DNA of 64,000 bases from an uncultured Eubacterium sp. (GTDB lineage Bacteria; Bacillota; Clostridia; Lachnospirales; CAG-274), in assembly GCA_900551755.1 (NCBI GenBank), contig URXK01000001.1, positions 124,001 to 188,000 of the forward strand, given 5' to 3'. Numbering within the stretch: the stretch's first letter is position 1; each line of letters begins with the position of its first letter. Positions 45,070 through 55,058 of the stretch are shown piece by piece. The translations under genes and the position numbers were made by a program. The notes under the pieces were generated by a model that was not told the DNA's origin, did not search any database, and worked only from the letters and a program-made list of their open reading frames with translations.

Positions 45070-46908
45070 ATGAATAAGAAAGGAAATTTAACATCTTCTG
45101 ATAAGTTAATGGGAATATTTTTGTTTATTGTTGTTGCAATTATTCCTATTATTTGCAAACTTAGTCAAGTTGAAATAAGTAGCGAAGAATACAATGTTAT
45201 TAGAAGTGGAAGTACAGTAAATGATGTGTTTGCTTATAGCAAGTCAGTGTTGTTGCTTACTATGGGTGTTATTATTACTGTATTTATGGCTTTTCAAATA
45301 TTAGGTGAAGACGGCTTTAAAATTAATTTTAAGTCTAAGCCGGTTATTTTGGCTGGTATGTATACTTTGTTTATGCTTTTATCTTGTGTATTTTCAAAGT
45401 ATCACCACACTTCATTTTTTGGTGTGGCTGAAAGATATGAAGGCTTTTTTATGTGGCTTTGTTATATGATATTTATGATTGTAGCTATGGCATTTGCTTC
45501 TAATAAATATCGACTTAATTTTATATTATGGGCATTTATATGCTCCGGTTTATTTGTTGGCATAATTGGTCTTTTACAATTTTTAGGTTACAATATATTT
45601 GCAACAGAATGGTTTAGCAAACTTGTTATGGGTAGTGCTTATAATGGTGTGCCTATGAAGATTAAGTTTGATTCTGTTTTTGCAACTCTTTACAATCCTA
45701 ACTGTGCTGGTATGTACTTTGGTATGATGTTTGCAACTACAGCTGTAATCGCAGTTTTAATGCCTATTAAGAATAAGTTTAAGTGGGTATTTGCTGTTAT
45801 AGCAATTATACTTCTTGTGTGTGCAATAGGTTCAAATTCTGTTGGTGGTCTTATGGGTCTTATGGCAGGTGTATGTTTTGTAGCTATTGTTTGTATTTGT
45901 TATTATATATTTGTTATTAAGAGTAAAAAAGCTATTGGTTTTACTGTTGGTGGCATTTTGGCTACAGTAATATGCGTTATTATTTTATTTAATTCTAATG
46001 CTGTTATTATTCAAAAGGTTAAAATTATAGCTGATGCACTTAAAAACGGACAGGAACTTACTGAAACAGCAAGTTTCTATGAAGATGTTGAAATTGATGG
46101 TATGGTAGGCAAGGTCATTACTAAAGATGGCGAATATGCCATTGACTATGCAAAGGAAGCCTCTCAGTTTATGCACAACGGACAGGTTCTTAATCCAACA
46201 AATGAAGAACCTATGGAAAATGGTAATGGTACTAAGTATGTATTTACAGAGTCTAATATTGAATGGGATTTATATCTTTACAATGTAGAGTCAAAGAATA
46301 TGTTTGTAGCAAGCCTTATTGGTGTTGATAACGAGGGTACAGAAACAGCTTTCTTATTTGGTGAAAGTGATGGTAAACTTGCTATGCTTGATAAGTTTGC
46401 AAATCCTATTGATATTAACACACCAGTTGAAAGCTGGGGCTTTAAGGGTGTTGAAAGATTAGGTTCTAACAGAGGTTATATTTGGTCAAGAAGTATTCCT
46501 CTTTTAAAGCACAATATTTTTATTGGTTCTGGTGCTGATACTTTTGTTTTTGAGTTTCCTCAGCAAGATGTTAGAAGCAAGTTAAATTATTTAGGCAATC
46601 CTTATGTAATTATTGATAAGCCTCATAATATGTTTTTACAAATTGGTATTAACACAGGTATCATTTCTCTTGTTGTTATTCTTGCTCTGTTTGTGCTTTA
46701 TATTGTTCAGACAATTAAGAGAGTGTTTAGTAATAGGTCACAGGGCTTAAATGCTATTAGACTTGGTATACTTGCTGGCGTTATAGCTTATGCTGTAGCT
46801 GGTTTAACAACAGATAGTGTTGTTACTGTAGCACCAGTATTTTGGGTGCTTTTAGGTACAGGCTTTGGTGCTAATGTTATTGGTACTGAAGATGAAAGTA
46901 TTGAATAA
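45070..46908 (+). CDS. O-antigen ligase/polymerase family protein
   Basis: A 612-residue membrane protein with about ten to twelve helices. A large non-membrane loop (about residues 320-480) lies before the last helices and has the Wzy_C-type features GSNRGYIWSRSIPLLKHNIFIGSGADTF and IDKPHNMFLQIGINTG, with the conserved arginine and histidine that these enzymes use to join oligosaccharides from a lipid carrier. The loop also holds a beta-rich insert of about 110 residues. It may be the polymerase (Wzy) or a ligase that attaches the polymer to the wall; the sequence alone cannot decide. Confidence 0.82.
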   Translation: MNKKGNLTSSDKLMGIFLFIVVAIIPIICKLSQVEISSEEYNVIRSGSTVNDVFAYSKSVLLLTMGVIITVFMAFQILGEDGFKINFKSKPVILAGMYTLFMLLSCVFSKYHHTSFFGVAERYEGFFMWLCYMIFMIVAMAFASNKYRLNFILWAFICSGLFVGIIGLLQFLGYNIFATEWFSKLVMGSAYNGVPMKIKFDSVFATLYNPNCAGMYFGMMFATTAVIAVLMPIKNKFKWVFAVIAIILLVCAIGSNSVGGLMGLMAGVCFVAIVCICYYIFVIKSKKAIGFTVGGILATVICVIILFNSNAVIIQKVKIIADALKNGQELTETASFYEDVEIDGMVGKVITKDGEYAIDYAKEASQFMHNGQVLNPTNEEPMENGNGTKYVFTESNIEWDLYLYNVESKNMFVASLIGVDNEGTETAFLFGESDGKLAMLDKFANPIDINTPVESWGFKGVERLGSNRGYIWSRSIPLLKHNIFIGSGADTFVFEFPQQDVRSKLNYLGNPYVIIDKPHNMFLQIGINTGIISLVVILALFVLYIVQTIKRVFSNRSQGLNAIRLGILAGVIAYAVAGLTTDSVVTVAPVFWVLLGTGFGANVIGTEDESIE

Positions 46909-46935
46909 TTTAAAACAAAGTTAATTAAAAAATAA

Positions 46936-46967
46936 AAGGGAGGATTTCCTCCCTTAAATTTTAGGAG
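46936..46967 (+). promoter_or_regulatory. hairpin competing with the ribosome site
   Basis: AAGGGAGG (46936-46943) pairs with CCTCCCTT (46948-46955), loop ATTT. The same CCTCCC could pair instead with the ribosome site AGGAGG (about 46963-46968) of the next gene, so the first arm can free the ribosome site. AAATTTT follows, giving weak terminator character. Confidence 0.45.
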
Positions 46968-46973
46968 GTCCTT

Positions 46974-48893
46974 ATGGTTAGGCTATCTGCTATGGCTAGG
47001 GAACAGAGAAATAAAATGTTCCTTTATGTATTGCTTGATGTAATACTTATTAATTTATCTATTATAATTGCTATATGCTTATGGTATGGTGGCACTATTC
47101 CTGGACTTCCTGGAGGTCAGGGCAGACTTATACCAGTTGAAGTGTGGAGCTGGTATAAATATACATTTTTGTTTGTGTCACCATTTTGTCTTATAGTTTA
47201 TGGCTTATTTAAGTTTTATTCAAATTTGTGGAAGTATGCAACGATTGACGATATGTACAAAATTGTTGTTGCTAACACAATTATATATTCTGCAATTTAT
47301 GGATATTATTATTATTTCTTATCTAACATAGTCAATTTGGAATTGCCTAAAAGAATGTTAATTGTAGGTTGGATATTGAGTATCATATTTTTTGTTTTTT
47401 CTCGTTCTGGTTATCGTGCTGTTAAAAGAATTTTTATTAATTTTGAACATTCTCTTGATAAAAAAAGCGGAAAGAAAAGAGTTCTTGTAGTGGGTGCTGG
47501 ATACTCAGGCTACAATGTTGTTAGAAGTATCAATAATAATGAAAAGGGCTATGAAGATAGAATGGCTGTCTTAGTTGTTGATGATGACTATGGTAAAAAT
47601 AACACTAACTTAATGGGTGTTAGAGTTACCTATGACACAGCTAATATTCCTAGACTTGCTAAAGAATATGAGATTGATGAAATTATTGTAGCTATTCCAT
47701 CTGCTAATACAGCACAAATAAATAGAATAATGGAATTTTGTACACAAACAGAGTGTGTGCTTAAAATGATACCTCCTATGAGTGATATTTCAGACGGTGG
47801 TTATCAAAGATTAAGAGATGTTAATATTACAGACTTACTATTTAGAGATGAAGTTTCAATTGATATTTGTAGTATTTCTGAATATATTAAGGATAGAGTT
47901 GTATTAGTAACAGGTGGTGGTGGTTCTATTGGTTCTGAACTTTGCAGACAGATTATAAAGTTTGAACCTAAGTTACTTGTTATATTTGATGTTTATGAAA
48001 ACAATGCCTATGAGCTTTATACTGAACTTAAAAATAAGTATGGCAATAAGGCTAGAATGATTGTTAGAATTGGTACAATAAGAGATATTAATTGTGTTGA
48101 AGAAGTTTTTAAGGCTTATAAGCCTAATGTTGTGTTTCACGCAGCTGCTCATAAGCACGTGCCACTTATGGAATATGTGCCAGCAGAAGCTGTTAAAAAC
48201 AATGTATTTGGTACATTAAATGTAGCTAAGTGTGCTGATAAATATGGCGTTGACCATTTTGTTCTACTTTCTACTGATAAGGCTGTAAATCCAACTAATG
48301 TTATGGGTGCTACAAAGAGAATAACTGAACTTATTATTCAAGAATTTGCTTCTCATAGCAAGACTAAGTTTGTGGCAGTGCGTTTTGGTAATGTTTTAGG
48401 AAGTAATGGTAGTGTTATTCCACTTTTCCAAAAACAGATTAAAGCTGGTGGTCCTGTAACTGTAACAGACAAAAATATAACTAGATTTTTTATGACAATA
48501 CCAGAGGCGTCAAGGCTTGTTATGCAGGCTGCTAGTCTTGATAATAGCGGAAGAATATATGTCCTTGATATGGGAAAACCGGTTAAAATTGATGACCTTG
48601 CTAGAAATCTTATAAGACTTTCAGGTTATACTCCAGATAAAGATATTAAAATTGAATATACTGGTTTAAGACCTGGTGAAAAGCTTTATGAGGAGCTTAT
48701 AATGGCTGAGGAAAAGGAAAATATGAAACTTGTTTTTGGCGATAAAATATTTGTTACTGCTCCTGTTAATATGGATTATGACAAGTTTAATGCTGACTTA
48801 AGGGAACTTTATAATGTGGCGTTTAATGAACCAGAAAAAGTAAAAAGTGTTATAAAAAAAATTGTTCCTAATTTTAATCAAAAGGGAGAATAG
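46974..48893 (+). CDS. UDP-sugar 4,6-dehydratase, WbpM/CapD-like
   Basis: A 639-residue membrane protein of the WbpM/CapD class. Four membrane helices (about residues 15-155) lead to a first nucleotide-binding domain (VLVVGAGYSGYNVVRSI, about 167-183) and a catalytic SDR domain with VLVTGGGGSIGSELCRQI (about 312-329) and HAAAHKHVPLME. The active site reads STDKAVNPTNVMGATKR, with methionine where other SDRs have tyrosine, as in WbpM. It would make UDP-4-keto-6-deoxy-GlcNAc. AGGAGG lies 6 bases before the ATG. It is followed at 2 bases by the sugar transferase. Confidence 0.9.
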   Translation: MVRLSAMAREQRNKMFLYVLLDVILINLSIIIAICLWYGGTIPGLPGGQGRLIPVEVWSWYKYTFLFVSPFCLIVYGLFKFYSNLWKYATIDDMYKIVVANTIIYSAIYGYYYYFLSNIVNLELPKRMLIVGWILSIIFFVFSRSGYRAVKRIFINFEHSLDKKSGKKRVLVVGAGYSGYNVVRSINNNEKGYEDRMAVLVVDDDYGKNNTNLMGVRVTYDTANIPRLAKEYEIDEIIVAIPSANTAQINRIMEFCTQTECVLKMIPPMSDISDGGYQRLRDVNITDLLFRDEVSIDICSISEYIKDRVVLVTGGGGSIGSELCRQIIKFEPKLLVIFDVYENNAYELYTELKNKYGNKARMIVRIGTIRDINCVEEVFKAYKPNVVFHAAAHKHVPLMEYVPAEAVKNNVFGTLNVAKCADKYGVDHFVLLSTDKAVNPTNVMGATKRITELIIQEFASHSKTKFVAVRFGNVLGSNGSVIPLFQKQIKAGGPVTVTDKNITRFFMTIPEASRLVMQAASLDNSGRIYVLDMGKPVKIDDLARNLIRLSGYTPDKDIKIEYTGLRPGEKLYEELIMAEEKENMKLVFGDKIFVTAPVNMDYDKFNADLRELYNVAFNEPEKVKSVIKKIVPNFNQKGE

Positions 48894-48895
48894 GT

Positions 48896-49498
48896 ATGTA
48901 TAAAGCTGTAAAAAGATTACTAGATTTTTTAATAAGTTTAATAGCTATTTGTGGCTTAAGTTGGTTACTTATAATTATTGCTCTTATTATTAAAATTGAA
49001 GATAATGGTAATATTTTATTTAAGCAAAAAAGAATTGGCTTAAATAAGAAAGAATTTTATATTTATAAATTTAGAACAATGAAAACAACTACTCCAAAAG
49101 ATGTACCTACTCATCTTTTGGAAAATCCAGATAGTTACATAACTACTATAGGCAAGTTTTTAAGAAAATCAAGCCTTGACGAGCTTCCACAGCTTTTTAA
49201 TATTTTAAAAGGCGAAATGAGTCTTGTTGGTCCAAGACCAGCTCTTTGGAACCAATTTGACTTAATTGCTGAAAGAGATAAGTATGGTGCTAATGGTGTT
49301 GTGCCAGGACTTACAGGTTGGGCACAGGTTAATGGTAGAGATGAGTTGCCTATTGATGTTAAGGCTAAATTTGATGGTGAATATGTAAAAAAGATGAGCC
49401 TTTTATTTGATATATTTATATTATTTAAGACTGTAGTTTCTGTTTTTAAGGCTGAGGGAGTTCAGGAGGGAAAGAATGAAAATAATACTAACAGGTAA
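48896..49498 (+). CDS. initiating sugar-phosphate transferase (PglC-like)
   Basis: A 200-residue monotopic phosphoglycosyl transferase that puts the first sugar phosphate on undecaprenyl phosphate. One hydrophobic re-entrant segment covers residues 8-33, followed by FKQKRIGLNKKEFYIYKFRTM, the catalytic D-E pair in SSLDELPQL, MSLVGPRPA and VPGLTGWAQVNGRDELP. It lacks the extra N-terminal helices of WbaP, so it is of the PglC/WecP-like small type. Its end overlaps the next gene by 23 bases. Confidence 0.92.
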   Translation: MYKAVKRLLDFLISLIAICGLSWLLIIIALIIKIEDNGNILFKQKRIGLNKKEFYIYKFRTMKTTTPKDVPTHLLENPDSYITTIGKFLRKSSLDELPQLFNILKGEMSLVGPRPALWNQFDLIAERDKYGANGVVPGLTGWAQVNGRDELPIDVKAKFDGEYVKKMSLLFDIFILFKTVVSVFKAEGVQEGKNENNTNR

Positions 49499-50279
49499 GA
49501 ATAGCTACATAAGTAACAATACCTGTACTTATATTAATTCATTAGGCTTTGATGCAGAGTGTGTTTCAATAAGAAATGGCGTTGACAGCATTGACTTTAA
49601 TGGAGTTGATGCTGTTATTCATTGTGCAGCTATTGTTCACAAAAAAGAGAAAGATTATATAAATGAGTATGATAAAGTTAATTATGACTTAACAGTAGAA
49701 CTTGTTAATAAGGCTTTGAAAAGTGGTGTTAAGCATTTTGTGTTTTTATCAACAATGGCTGTTTATGGCAAAACCATTGGTGAAATAAATAGCAAAACTC
49801 CTTTAGAGCCGACAACTTTATATGGCAAAAGTAAGTTAAAAGCAGAAGAATATCTTATTTCACATATAAAAGGCAAAATGAAGGTATCTATTATAAGACC
49901 ACCTATGGTTTATGGTAAAAATTGTGTAGGTAATTATATTAAACTTTCTAAAATTGCTAAGCTTACACCTGTTATACCGGATACTAAAAATAAAAAAAGT
50001 CTTGTTTATATTGAAAACTTAGCTTATTTAATAGGTAATATTGTTAAAGAGAGCAAAGAGGGTATTTTTATGCCTATGGATAATGAGTATGTATCTACAG
50101 CTAAAATTATGAAACTTATTTCTAATAAGCACATATCAGTTTTTTTAGGTACAATATTAAAATTATTGCCTTTTAACATTGTTAAAAAATCCTTTGGCAC
50201 ACTTTTTTATAGTGAAGAAATAGCAACAAAAATAGACTATATACCTGTTGATAAAGCTGTGAGGTTAAGTGAAAAATGA
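49476..50279 (+). CDS. NAD(P)-dependent epimerase/4-reductase (SDR)
   Basis: A 267-residue extended SDR protein. The nucleotide loop reads ILTGKNSYISNN, where the usual TGxxGxxG has lost two glycines; HCAAIVHK and FLSTMAVYGKT follow, and the catalytic pair is YGKSK (about residues 111-115), then RPPMVYGKN. Beside a WbpM-like dehydratase and an initiating transferase this position is often held by the 4-keto reductase that completes QuiNAc or FucNAc (as in the rhizobial wreV/wreQ/wreU set), so I suggest that role. A plain 4-epimerase is possible. Overlaps its neighbours at both ends. Confidence 0.75.
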   Translation: MKIILTGKNSYISNNTCTYINSLGFDAECVSIRNGVDSIDFNGVDAVIHCAAIVHKKEKDYINEYDKVNYDLTVELVNKALKSGVKHFVFLSTMAVYGKTIGEINSKTPLEPTTLYGKSKLKAEEYLISHIKGKMKVSIIRPPMVYGKNCVGNYIKLSKIAKLTPVIPDTKNKKSLVYIENLAYLIGNIVKESKEGIFMPMDNEYVSTAKIMKLISNKHISVFLGTILKLLPFNIVKKSFGTLFYSEEIATKIDYIPVDKAVRLSEK

Positions 50280-50728
50280 AAATATATGTAGATGCAGATG
50301 CTTGTCCAGTAGTTAAGCAAACAGAAAAAATTGCTAAAAAATATAATGTACCAGTTGTACTTATTTGTGATACTAATCATATACTTAATTCTGACTATAG
50401 TGATGTAATAATAGCTGATGCTGGAGCTGACTCTGTGGATATAGTCCTTGTCAACAAATGTAGTAAAGGTGATATTGTTGTTAGTCAAGATTATGGTGTT
50501 GCAGCTATGGCTCTTGGTAAGGGGGCTTATCCAATTCATCAAAGTGGAAAATGGTACACTAATGAAAATATAGATTCTATGCTTATGCAAAGGCATATAT
50601 CCAAAGCAATGAGAAGAAGTAAAAGTAAGGTACACATAAAAGGACCAAAGAAAAGAACTGAAGAAGATAACGAAAGATATGAACAATCTTTGGAAAAACT
50701 TGTGGATAAATTGTTAAGTGAGGTGTAA
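50276..50728 (+). CDS. YaiI/YqxD family protein (DUF188)
   Basis: A 150-residue protein of the YaiI/YqxD family. [25 protein letters not shown] at the start, [38 protein letters not shown] and the late [31 protein letters not shown] are diagnostic. The aspartate pattern suggests a PIN-like nuclease, but function is not established. Its ATG overlaps the SDR stop by four bases. Confidence 0.9.
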   Translation: MKIYVDADACPVVKQTEKIAKKYNVPVVLICDTNHILNSDYSDVIIADAGADSVDIVLVNKCSKGDIVVSQDYGVAAMALGKGAYPIHQSGKWYTNENIDSMLMQRHISKAMRRSKSKVHIKGPKKRTEEDNERYEQSLEKLVDKLLSEV

Positions 50729-50730
50729 AT

Positions 50731-52626
50731 ATGGATTTTTTACCTGTAACTGTTGAAGATATGAAAAAAAGAGGTTGGGAACAACCAGACTTTATATATG
50801 TAAGTGGTGATGCTTATGTTGACCACCCATCATTTGGTGCAGCTATTATTACTCGTATGCTTGAAAGTAAAGGCTATAAGGTGTGTGTTATACCTCAGCC
50901 AAACTGGAAAACTACTGATGATTTTACTAAGTTTGGTAAACCTAAAATTGCCTTTCTTGTAAGTGGTGGTAATATTGATTCTATGGTTAATCATTATTCT
51001 GTAGCTAAGAAAAAGAGAGATAAGGATTTATATTCTCCAGGTGGCGAAGGTGGTCATAGACCAGATAGAGCAACTATTGTGTATTGTCAAAAAATAAGAG
51101 AAGCCTATGGCAATTCTGTTACTATTATGATTGGTGGTATTGAGGCCAGTTTAAGACGATTATCTCATTACGACTATTGGGATAATAAGGTTAGAAGGTC
51201 AATTCTTTTGGATTCTCAAGCTGATATACTTATATATGGTATGGGCGAACACCAAATTGTTGAACTTGCAGAAGCTCTTGAAAGCGGTATTGAGGCTAAG
51301 GATATTACATTTGTTAGAGGTACTGTTTATAAAACTAAAACCCTTGAAAATATTTATGATGATTATATTGAGTTGCCTCATTTTAAAGAAAGTTCTAAGG
51401 ACAAAAAGGTATATGCAGAGGGTTTTTTAAAACAGTATGAAAATACTGATGCTATTACTGCAAAAATACTTGTTGAACCTTATAATGATTGTTATGTTGT
51501 TCAAAATAAGCCTTCACTTCCTCTTACTCAATCAGAATTTGACTATAGCTACGGTTTACCTTATATGCGTAACTATCACCCTATGTATGAAGAAAAGGGA
51601 GGAATACCAGCTATTGAAGAAGTTAAGTTTAGTATTATAAGCAATAGAGGCTGTTTTGGTAGCTGTAATTTCTGTGCCTTAGCTTTTCATCAGGGTAGAG
51701 TAATACAGGCAAGAAGTCATCAATCAATACTTACAGAGGCTGAAAAAATAACTTGGGAACCAGATTTTAAGGGTTATATTCACGATGTTGGTGGACCTAC
51801 TGCCAATTTTAGACAGCCTGCTTGTGACAAACAGCTTACAAAGGGTGCTTGTAAAAATAGACAGTGTCTTTTCCCAGATGCTTGCAAAAATTTAAAGGTT
51901 GACCATAGAGATTATGTTAAACTTTTAAGAAAATTAAGAGAAGTGCCTAGAGTTAAAAAGGTATTTGTTCGTTCTGGTATAAGATACGATTATTTAATTT
52001 ATGATAAAGATGAAACTTTCTTTAACGAGCTTTGTAAATATCACGTAAGTGGTCAGCTTAAGGTTGCTCCTGAACATATTGTGCCTAGAGTTTTAGGCAA
52101 AATGGGCAAGCCATCAAGAGAGGTTTATGACAGGTTTACAAAGAAGTTTTATGAAATAAATAAAAAAATAGGAAAAGAACAGTACCTTGTACCATATTTA
52201 ATGAGTTCTCACCCAGGTAGTGACTTAAAGGCTGCTGTTGAACTTGCTGAATATTTAAGAGATTTAGGCTATATGCCAGAGCAGGTGCAGGATTTCTACC
52301 CAACTCCTGGTACTTTATCAACTTGTATGTTTTACACAGGTATTGACCCAAGAACTAATGAGGAAGTTTATGTGCCTAAAACTCCTCACGAAAAGGCTAT
52401 GCAGAGAGCATTAATACAATATAGACTTCCTAGAAATTATGACCTTGTTAATGAGGCACTTCATAAGGCTGGCAGAACTGATTTAATTGGATTTGATAAA
52501 CATTGTCTTATTAGACCAAGAAGGGATAATAAGTCCTTTGACCATAAGCCAAAGAAGAAAGCTACAGAAGTAAGTAAAAAGAGAAAGCCTATTAGAAATA
52601 TACACAAGAAAAAGGGAGGCAGATAA
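50731..52626 (+). CDS. YgiQ family radical SAM protein
   Basis: A 631-residue radical SAM protein of the YgiQ family. The N-terminal part has [34 protein letters not shown], which resembles a B12-binding fold; the iron-sulphur motif CFGSCNFC is at about residue 308-315, followed by the family-specific [45 protein letters not shown] near residue 485-530. The C-terminal 50 residues are basic and probably disordered. The reaction is unknown. Starts 2 bases after the previous gene. Confidence 0.93.
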   Translation: MDFLPVTVEDMKKRGWEQPDFIYVSGDAYVDHPSFGAAIITRMLESKGYKVCVIPQPNWKTTDDFTKFGKPKIAFLVSGGNIDSMVNHYSVAKKKRDKDLYSPGGEGGHRPDRATIVYCQKIREAYGNSVTIMIGGIEASLRRLSHYDYWDNKVRRSILLDSQADILIYGMGEHQIVELAEALESGIEAKDITFVRGTVYKTKTLENIYDDYIELPHFKESSKDKKVYAEGFLKQYENTDAITAKILVEPYNDCYVVQNKPSLPLTQSEFDYSYGLPYMRNYHPMYEEKGGIPAIEEVKFSIISNRGCFGSCNFCALAFHQGRVIQARSHQSILTEAEKITWEPDFKGYIHDVGGPTANFRQPACDKQLTKGACKNRQCLFPDACKNLKVDHRDYVKLLRKLREVPRVKKVFVRSGIRYDYLIYDKDETFFNELCKYHVSGQLKVAPEHIVPRVLGKMGKPSREVYDRFTKKFYEINKKIGKEQYLVPYLMSSHPGSDLKAAVELAEYLRDLGYMPEQVQDFYPTPGTLSTCMFYTGIDPRTNEEVYVPKTPHEKAMQRALIQYRLPRNYDLVNEALHKAGRTDLIGFDKHCLIRPRRDNKSFDHKPKKKATEVSKKRKPIRNIHKKKGGR

Positions 52627-53735
52627 TGAAAAAAATAATTTCCTTTATTAAAAAAGAAATAGTTTTTTCAATATCATTTGTTGTAGCTCTTGTTTCAATG
52701 CTTTTTGTTAAACCAGATAATAAATATTTAAGCTATATAGATTTTAGGACTATTGGTTTGTTGTTTGCTCTTATGGCTGTTGTAGCTGGTTTAAGTAAGG
52801 CTGGCTTAATACTTAAGTTGGCTGAAAAAATAGTTGAAAAGGTTGGTAATACTAGACTGCTTGTTGCTGTTTTATGGGGTATTTGTTTTTTTACATCAAT
52901 GATTATTACTAATGATGTTGCACTTATTACATTTGTGCCAGTTACCATATCTGTATTGTCTATGTGTAATAAAGAAAATTTAATTATTTATACAATAGTT
53001 TTGCAGACCATAGGAGCTAATTTGGGTAGTATGCTTACTCCTATGGGCAACCCTCAAAATTTATATATTTATACATATTATAATGTAAATATAAAAGACT
53101 TTTTTGCTATTACTGTGCCTATTATTGTTGTTAGTTTTCTATTGCTATTATTAGCAACATTGTTGGTTAAAAGTGAAAAAATAGATGTTAATATAAACAA
53201 AACTAATGTAAATAGTAAAAATATTGTATTTATGTATTTTGTATTAGCTATTGTTTCTATACTTGCTGTTTTAAGAGTATTTGACTATAAAATTGCTGTT
53301 ATTGTTGTTGCTTTATCTATACTAATATTTGATAGAAGTGTTATTAAAAATATTGATTGGCTATTACTTTTAACATTTTGTTGCTTTTTTGTTTTTGTAG
53401 GTAATATTAGTAGAATTGATATTGTTAATGATTTTATAGTTAGACTTATAAATGGCAGAGAGTTTGTGGTTTCATTTTGTGCTAGTCAGGTTATGAGTAA
53501 TGTACCTGCTACAATTATGCTTAGTGGATTTACAAATAATTATAAGGGGCTTATATTAGGTGCTGATATAGGAGGCTTAGGAACTCTTGTTGCGTCATTG
53601 GCTAGTTTAATATCATTTAAACTTTATTCTAGTATAAATAATTCTCAAGTAAAAAGATATTTACTTACATTTACTACTGTAAATATAGTGTTTTTTGTTA
53701 TATTGATTTTGACTATGGTACTTTTTGTAAAATAA
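52626..53735 (+). CDS. SLC13/ArsB-like anion permease
   Basis: A 369-residue membrane protein with about ten helices in two halves. The first half holds TNDVALITFVPVT and the glycine-rich NLGSMLTPMGNPQNLYIY; the second has SQVMSNVPATIMLSGFTNN and GADIGGLGTLVASLASLI. These are the paired substrate loops of the citrate-transporter/ArsB superfamily (PF03600). The substrate (dicarboxylate, other anion) is not readable. Its ATG overlaps the YgiQ stop (TAATG). Confidence 0.82.
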   Translation: MKKIISFIKKEIVFSISFVVALVSMLFVKPDNKYLSYIDFRTIGLLFALMAVVAGLSKAGLILKLAEKIVEKVGNTRLLVAVLWGICFFTSMIITNDVALITFVPVTISVLSMCNKENLIIYTIVLQTIGANLGSMLTPMGNPQNLYIYTYYNVNIKDFFAITVPIIVVSFLLLLLATLLVKSEKIDVNINKTNVNSKNIVFMYFVLAIVSILAVLRVFDYKIAVIVVALSILIFDRSVIKNIDWLLLLTFCCFFVFVGNISRIDIVNDFIVRLINGREFVVSFCASQVMSNVPATIMLSGFTNNYKGLILGADIGGLGTLVASLASLISFKLYSSINNSQVKRYLLTFTTVNIVFFVILILTMVLFVK

Positions 53736-53739
53736 TTAA

Positions 53740-53783
53740 AGGTGGGTGTGAAATTCGGATTTTTTTCACACCCACCTATTTTT
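53740..53783. terminator. bidirectional terminator
   Basis: AGGTGGGTGTGAAA (53740-53753) pairs with TTTCACACCCACCT (53764-53777), flanked by A- and T-rich runs, between convergent genes. Confidence 0.9.
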
Positions 53784-53785
53784 AA

Positions 53786-54409
53786 TTAATCTAATGCTTT
53801 TTTCTGTACTATTCCAGCAACTTTCTTCTTTATTCTTTGAAGTGCGTTATCAATACTTTTTTCTTCTTTATTCATTAATGTAGCAATTTGAGTATAAGTT
53901 CTACCTCTTAAATAGTAGGATAAAACTTCTTGCTCCATTTTGCTTAATGTTTTTAATATTTCTCTTTCAAGTATTTTTAAGTTTTCTCTGCCTATTACTT
54001 CATCTTCAGGATTGCCACCAGTTTTACTTAAAAAATCAAGGTATGTATAATCTTCATCATCACTAGTTACTGGTCTATCCATAGATATTGATGTATTAAG
54101 AGGAATGTGCTTTTGTCTGCTTGCTGCCTTAATAGCACTTATGATTTGTCTATTTATACAAAGTTCAGCAAATGAAATAAAGCTAGCCTCTTTATCTGGG
54201 TTGTAATCTCTAATTGCTTTGTAAAGACCAACCATACCTTCTTGAATAACATCTTCCTTATCTGCACCAAATATAAAATAACCTCTAGTTTTCTTTCTCA
54301 AAAGACTTTTGCATTTATATTTAATAAGATAATCAAGAGCCAAATTATCGTTGCTATGTTGAACTAAATTAACTAGTTCTTCATAACCCATATTTGAATA
54401 TCGTTCCAT
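53786..54409 (-). CDS. sigH: RNA polymerase sigma-H factor
   Basis: A 207-residue sigma-70 family factor with regions 2 and 4. Region 2 has LALDYLIKYKCKSLLRKKTRGYFIFGADKEDVIQEGMVGLYKAIRDYNPDKEASFISFAELCINRQII; region 4 has LSKMEQEVLSYYLRGRTYTQIATLMNKEEKSIDNALQRIKKK. This matches SigH, the factor for the stationary phase and early sporulation genes in Bacillus and Clostridia. AAGAGGTGAT, inside the last codons of the upstream gene, precedes the ATG. The NYN gene lies just upstream, as yacP does to sigH in Bacillus. Confidence 0.93.
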   Translation of the reverse strand: MERYSNMGYEELVNLVQHSNDNLALDYLIKYKCKSLLRKKTRGYFIFGADKEDVIQEGMVGLYKAIRDYNPDKEASFISFAELCINRQIISAIKAASRQKHIPLNTSISMDRPVTSDDEDYTYLDFLSKTGGNPEDEVIGRENLKILEREILKTLSKMEQEVLSYYLRGRTYTQIATLMNKEEKSIDNALQRIKKKVAGIVQKKALD

Positions 54410-54413
54410 TTAA

Positions 54414-54932
54414 TCACCTCTTAAGTCTAAGCTGTTCTAAAAAGTTTGCAGCTTCACTATCCAGATTATCAATTAGCATATTGTTTTTTACGGGTTTGTA
54501 TTGATGTATTTTTTCTGATATAGCCTTATTGTTAGCATTTACTTCAATGTACAAATCTCTAGCAGACATTCTAAGAGCACCTTGACTCATAATAATAACC
54601 TGTTCAAGACCGTCAGAAGTAGCAACAGTTACATTGCAATTTCTAATTAAATCGTGAGTGGTTTTTTCAATATACTGGTCAGCAGTTTCTGCCTCTTTAG
54701 TATGTACTATAAAAATATTACCCTCTCTTGTGACAGAGCCTTTGCCTCCCTCAACCTTGTAAGCATCAAACACAAGTATAAGGTTCATTTTTTTAGTGCC
54801 TTGATAGTTGCATAGTTGGTTAATGAGGTTGCTTTTAGCTGCTTCAAGATTTTCTTCAGCTAGTTTTTTTAGCTCGTCCCAAGCAAATATTATATTGTAT
54901 CCATCAACTAATAGATAATCCTTGCTTTTCAT
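54414..54932 (-). CDS. NYN-domain nuclease-like protein, YacP/Rae1
   Basis: A 172-residue PIN/NYN-fold protein. LLVDGYNIIFAWDEL at the start carries the catalytic aspartate, LILVFDAYKVEGG and VATSDGLEQVIIMSQGALRMSARDL the others. In Bacillus YacP (Rae1) is a ribosome-associated mRNA endonuclease. ATG 54932 has AAGGA upstream; the longer frame from 54965 has no ribosome site. Gene order yacP-sigH is the conserved one. A TATAAT-like box lies about 70 bases upstream on this strand. Confidence 0.88.
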   Translation of the reverse strand: MKSKDYLLVDGYNIIFAWDELKKLAEENLEAAKSNLINQLCNYQGTKKMNLILVFDAYKVEGGKGSVTREGNIFIVHTKEAETADQYIEKTTHDLIRNCNVTVATSDGLEQVIIMSQGALRMSARDLYIEVNANNKAISEKIHQYKPVKNNMLIDNLDSEAANFLEQLRLKR

Positions 54933-55058
54933 TTTTTGTTTCCTTATTTGTATTTTTTTATACATATTTAAAATATACCTATTATAGATTATAAATGATT
55001 TTTGTCATAATAACAACACTTTTTTGCTTAAGATATATTGAAGATTTTATTTATTATG

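Noticed and set aside
50237..50686. Reverse-strand open frame of 149 codons over the YaiI gene
   Set aside because: The forward gene is a clear YaiI/YqxD protein; the complement is low in complexity and lacks a ribosome site.
54966..55058. Reverse-strand promoter before the NYN gene
   Set aside because: TATAAT is present, but the matching -35 is ATGACA at 16 bases or poorer; not strong enough for a separate entry.
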